Shown: positions 5,414-8,477 of the stretch, in pieces
How positions within the stretch are numbered: the first letter of the stretch is position 1
Layout of the letters: every line of letters begins with the position of its first letter
DNA from: Planctomycetota bacterium
GTDB taxonomy: Bacteria > Planctomycetota > Phycisphaerae > WQYP01
DNA: 8,477 bases
NCBI GenBank assembly: GCA_021805585.1
Contig: JAJZEY010000192.1
Span: 1 to 8,477 of the forward strand
Reading direction: 5' to 3'
The notes under the pieces: generated by a model
What the model was told of the DNA's origin: nothing
What the model saw: the letters and a program-made list of their open reading frames with translations, nothing else
Database searches by the model: none
Translations under genes and position numbers: made by a program

Positions 5414-7603
5414 ATGGACCGCAGAGCATTTCTGAAAACCGGCATCGGCACACTGGCAATGGGCACGATGCTTTCCACCGAAGGCTGCGCCAGTCCGGCG
5501 GGAAGTTCGAGCGGCCCTGCCGACGTGGCACGAATAAGCCGCCGTACGCTGGTGCAACGCCACAACCCCACATTTAAAAATCTTGATACATTAAATGTTC
5601 TTACCGTCGGGAACGGAAATTTCGCCTTCGGCGCGGACATTACCGGATTGCAGACATTTCAAAACGACTACAACCGTGGAATACCCCTTTCCACACTGTC
5701 GCACTGGGGCTGGCATAACCAGCCCGATCCCCATGGCTGGACGGATGCGGCCTATCCAACCACGCCGCTGAAAGATTGCCGCGGCAGGCCGGTGCCGTAT
5801 TTGTTAAGCGGTCGCACACCGGAACTGATAAACGAGGCGAATTTTCTTTACGCCCAGACCACACGCATCAATCTGGGCCGGATCGGCCTGATTCTCACGC
5901 ACGGCAACCGACGACCGGCGAGGCTGACCGATATTCATCAACCGCTCCAGACGCTGGACCTGTGGACCGGACAACTGGAAGGTCATTTTATATTTAGCGG
6001 AAAGTCGGTCCGCGTGCGGACCTGCTGCCACGGAAAGCTGGATCAGATTGGCGTGCGGATTGATTCGCCGTTGCTGCGCACGGGTCAATTAAAAATATTG
6101 CTGGCGTTTCCCTATGCATCCAATACATGGGGTGGAAACGGGGCGGACTGGTCACATCCGGACGCCTATAAATCGATCATGACCCGAACCGGTACACACC
6201 GCGCTAATTTTGCCTGCACTTTGGATGCCACACGATATTTCGCGGCGGCCCAATGGCAGCATGGCGAATTAAGGCAAACCGAACCGCATCATTTTGTTCT
6301 TGAGCCACAGGCGGCAAAGGACACACTGGAATTCGCGGTGGCATGGTCAACCGAGCCTATCACCGCCGAATTGCCGTCCGTAACCGAAACGGCGGCTGCT
6401 TCCGGTACAATGTGGCGGCATTTCTGGAGTTCCGGCGGTGCGGTGGATCTTTCCCAAAGCCGGGATGCGCGATGGATGGAATTGGAACGGAGAATTATAC
6501 TTTCGCGGTACCTGACGCGCGTTAACTGCAGTGGCCGCCTGCCGCCGCAGGAAACCGGATTGACCTGCAATTCCTGGTTCGGGAAATTCCATCTGGAAAT
6601 GCACTGGTGGCATGGCGCGCATTTCGCACTCTGGAACCGCACCGAACTGCTGGAGCGCAGCCTTCCCTTTTATGAAAAAATATTGCCGGCCGCCCGGGCG
6701 CGGGCCGGTGCCCAGGGATATCGCGGTGCCCGGTGGCCCAAAAGCTGCGGACCTTCCGGGGAACAGGCACCGCAGAATATTGAAGCCACGCTTATATGGC
6801 AGCAGCCGCATCAGATGGCGTATGCGGAACTTTGCTATCAGGCCCGGCCTGATCGGCGCACTTTGAATCGGTACAAGGACCGCGTTTTTGCCACGGCGGA
6901 TTTTCTGGCCAGCTTTGCCTGCATGTCCCCAAAAAGCGAACGCTATCAGTTGGGGCCTCCGGTGTATGATGCAGCCGAAACCTATCGTGATTTTGAACGC
7001 CACTGGGATCCAAATTTTGAAGTGGCCTACTGGCATTGGGCCTTGGGAATTGCCCAGACCTGGCGGCGGAGACTGGGATTAAAGCCCGACCCCCGCTGGC
7101 ACCGCGTACAGGACGGGCTTCCCCCGCTGGCGGTTGAAAATGGTCTTTATGTAAATGGAGCCACTTCACGGGGAACCTTTACTCAACCTGGCCACGCCGT
7201 TTCCCACCCTTGCCTGCTGGCACCATTGGGAATGCTGGACGGCGGCCTGGTGGATCGCGCCACGATGCGGCGAACCCTGGAAAAGGTTCTAAAGGTGTGG
7301 AACTGGCCGAGCACCTGGGGCTGGGATTATCCGCTGATGGCCATGACCGCCGCCAGACTTGGCCTGGGCGAGCAGGCTGTTGATATTTTACTTATGAACG
7401 AAAGCAAGAACCGGTATCTGCCCAACGGACACAATTATCAGGGGCCAGGCCTGCCCTGCTACTTGCCCGGCAATGGCGGTTTATTATACGCGATTGCCCT
7501 GATGTCGGCGGGCTGGCGCGGCGCACCGAATCGTGTGGCTCCGGGCTTTCCCGCCGATGGCAACTGGACGGTTCGGCATGAAGGATTGCTGCCAGCGCTG
7601 TGA
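5414..7603 (+). CDS. Tat-exported putative six-hairpin (alpha/alpha)6 glycoside hydrolase
   Basis: A 729-residue exported protein likely to act on a glycan in the periplasm or outside the cell; substrate unknown. The N-terminus MDRRAFLKTG is a twin-arginine signal followed by a hydrophobic stretch. A Cys at 25 follows S-T-E-G, a poor lipobox. About 46-310 reads as an N-terminal beta domain (RHNP at 49-52, VGNGNFAFGADITGLQTF at 65-82, WGWH at 98-101). About 330-710 reads as an alpha-barrel, with NSWFGKFHLEMHWWH (386-400), GYRGARWPK (435-443), WQQPH with AEL (462-473), E522 in DAAETY, NFE (534-536), WGWDYP (635-640), NGHNY (671-675) and YLPGNGG (683-689). These recall GH65-like and related six-hairpin glycosidases. 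E395, E522 and E536 are candidate catalytic acids, not proven. I chose the ATG at 5414, with GAGGA six bases before it, over the in-frame TTG at 5399, which would bury the Tat motif. No transporter or glycan regulator adjoins it. Confidence 0.8.
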   Translation: MDRRAFLKTGIGTLAMGTMLSTEGCASPAGSSSGPADVARISRRTLVQRHNPTFKNLDTLNVLTVGNGNFAFGADITGLQTFQNDYNRGIPLSTLSHWGWHNQPDPHGWTDAAYPTTPLKDCRGRPVPYLLSGRTPELINEANFLYAQTTRINLGRIGLILTHGNRRPARLTDIHQPLQTLDLWTGQLEGHFIFSGKSVRVRTCCHGKLDQIGVRIDSPLLRTGQLKILLAFPYASNTWGGNGADWSHPDAYKSIMTRTGTHRANFACTLDATRYFAAAQWQHGELRQTEPHHFVLEPQAAKDTLEFAVAWSTEPITAELPSVTETAAASGTMWRHFWSSGGAVDLSQSRDARWMELERRIILSRYLTRVNCSGRLPPQETGLTCNSWFGKFHLEMHWWHGAHFALWNRTELLERSLPFYEKILPAARARAGAQGYRGARWPKSCGPSGEQAPQNIEATLIWQQPHQMAYAELCYQARPDRRTLNRYKDRVFATADFLASFACMSPKSERYQLGPPVYDAAETYRDFERHWDPNFEVAYWHWALGIAQTWRRRLGLKPDPRWHRVQDGLPPLAVENGLYVNGATSRGTFTQPGHAVSHPCLLAPLGMLDGGLVDRATMRRTLEKVLKVWNWPSTWGWDYPLMAMTAARLGLGEQAVDILLMNESKNRYLPNGHNYQGPGLPCYLPGNGGLLYAIALMSAGWRGAPNRVAPGFPADGNWTVRHEGLLPAL

Positions 7604-7658
7604 ACAGTGTCCGCCGGAAAAAGCGCGGGCCGGAATGTGAACCATTTGCAATAGACCG

Positions 7659-7683
7659 CCCATGGCTATGCGTAGGGCATGGG
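7659..7683. repeat. Inverted repeat at the convergent gene ends
   Basis: CCCATG (7659-7664) and CATGGG (7678-7683) could form a 6-bp stem across the stop codon of the minus-strand UspA gene, about 56 bases after the glycosidase stop. There is no adjacent U run. The spacer 7604-7665 otherwise shows no clear terminator. Confidence 0.2.
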
Positions 7684-8477
7684 GGGCTGTTTATCGGAGG
7701 TGATCCCGTGACCGGCGGACTGTTCCGCCTGTCGATGGACAGTTTGAACAATCAGAACGGAACAGGCGCTGCGCTGGGCGACGGAACTTTGCGACCGGCC
7801 CAGAAGCCCCTGCTTTAAATTCCAATGCGGCGCCATGCCAATAACCAGAAGATCGTGGTTGGCGGATTCCGCGACCACCGGCTCAACCGGCGTGGAGCTT
7901 TCCGCGACGACCAATCGGACGCTCTGGGTTTGTGCCGATGCCGGCATGTACCGGTCCACCAGCGACTTGACGCCCAGCGAAGGTCGCCGATCCGAATCCT
8001 GAGGCTTTACAACGTGCAGAATCGTGACCAAAACGCCAAGACGCCGGCCTATGATTTCGGCGGCCAGCAACGCACCGGCATCCTGCGACTCGCCAATGTA
8101 CGGCACCAGCACGCGCTGAACATCGCCTAAACCTTTATCAATTAGAATTGCGACGTTGGCATTGGCCTGTTCCAGAACCTGCTGAGCCACGCCGCCGACC
8201 GGGCCGGAGGAAGTCAGCAATCCGCGATGGCCGCCCAGAACTATCCAGTCCGCATTGTAAACATTGGCGTTTCGGCAGATATCCTGGGCAACATTGCGGC
8301 TGACATGGTGCACCATTTCCGCCGGAATTCCCAGACTTACCGCCCGCCTCTGCATGATGATCAGCGGATCACCGGCATCGCGCAACATTTTGCGGCGAGC
8401 CTCGTGCTCCTCCGGTGTTTCCAGGTGCAGGGCATAAAGCTGGCGGGTTTCACCGCCCAGAAGAAGCGCGCCGGCCT
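7666..8477 (-). CDS. Tandem universal stress (UspA) domain protein, partial
   Basis: The 3' part of a gene continuing past the right edge; 269 residues are visible and the frame stays open to base 8477, so the internal ATG at 8388 is not the start. Two UspA-type domains are seen. The first, cut at its N-terminus, runs to about residue 115, with YNADWIVLGGHRG and GPVGGVAQQVL then VAILIDKG. The second (about 119-245) starts VQRVLVPYIGES and ends HDLLVIGMAPH, GLLGRSQSSVAQRS and CSVLIVQ. These match the G-2x-G-9x-G-S/T nucleotide-binding area, better in the first domain; the second has lost one glycine (GMAP). A hydrophilic tail of about 20 residues follows. It could be a free-standing two-domain Usp protein or the cytoplasmic C-terminus of a transporter such as a cation/proton antiporter or amino acid permease. 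The missing 5' end would decide. Confidence 0.85.
   Translation of the reverse strand, partial: AGALLLGGETRQLYALHLETPEEHEARRKMLRDAGDPLIIMQRRAVSLGIPAEMVHHVSRNVAQDICRNANVYNADWIVLGGHRGLLTSSGPVGGVAQQVLEQANANVAILIDKGLGDVQRVLVPYIGESQDAGALLAAEIIGRRLGVLVTILHVVKPQDSDRRPSLGVKSLVDRYMPASAQTQSVRLVVAESSTPVEPVVAESANHDLLVIGMAPHWNLKQGLLGRSQSSVAQRSACSVLIVQTVHRQAEQSAGHGITSDKQPPMPYA

Noticed and set aside
6347..7036. 229-codon minus-strand open frame inside the glycosidase gene
   Set aside because: It is a shadow of the plus-strand gene, whose conserved motifs span the same bases; the antisense product has no recognisable features.
7666..8388. Complete 240-residue Usp protein starting at ATG 8388
   Set aside because: The frame stays open to the window edge and the upstream codons (GALLLGG...QLYALHL) read as the missing start of the first UspA domain, so the gene is truncated by the window.

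Overview
This looks like chromosomal DNA from a free-living Gram-negative bacterium with mid-to-high fifties GC. A Planctomycetota-like host (perhaps Phycisphaerae) is my best guess, with Verrucomicrobiota or a similar lineage possible. The basis is a PEP-CTERM-type surface protein, a Tat-exported carbohydrate-active enzyme of a type I associate with Planctomycetota and Bacteroidota, long structured intergenic spacers and REP-like palindromes. No marker gene is present, so the assignment is an inference.

Layout from left to right. (1) phoU (138-788, minus, GTG start) with an extended -10 promoter just upstream; no pst genes are visible. (2) A gene-poor spacer of about 625 bases between the divergent phoU and purE. 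It holds tandem GC-rich hairpins, a long imperfect stem whose loop carries a strong unused Shine-Dalgarno/ATG pair, an 18-base perfect palindrome and a two-part hairpin next to the purE ribosome-binding site. (3) The purE-purK pair (1415-3132, plus), which carboxylates AIR to CAIR via N5-CAIR in purine synthesis. (4) A convergent minus-strand gene (3270-4415) for an exported 381-residue protein with a PEP-CTERM-like sorting tail and no recognised domain, preceded by a consensus-like TTGACA promoter and a possible sigma-54 site. (5) A second long spacer (4499-5040) with two plus-strand promoter candidates and a 12-base palindrome. (6) A small putative exported protein (5041-5334), then a large Tat-exported enzyme (5414-7603) that reads as a six-hairpin (alpha/alpha)6 glycosidase. 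(7) A convergent minus-strand gene running off the right edge (7666-8477+) with tandem universal-stress (UspA) domains.

The window is a mosaic of short transcription units, not one system. The only firm metabolic unit is purE-purK. The 5041 ORF and the glycosidase may share a transcript and both point to the cell envelope or exterior, as does the PEP-CTERM protein. I found no tRNA, rRNA, CRISPR array, transposase or phage gene, and no clear multi-gene novel system. The best candidates for undescribed biology are the purE leader, the orphan PEP-CTERM protein and the uncharacterised glycosidase family.
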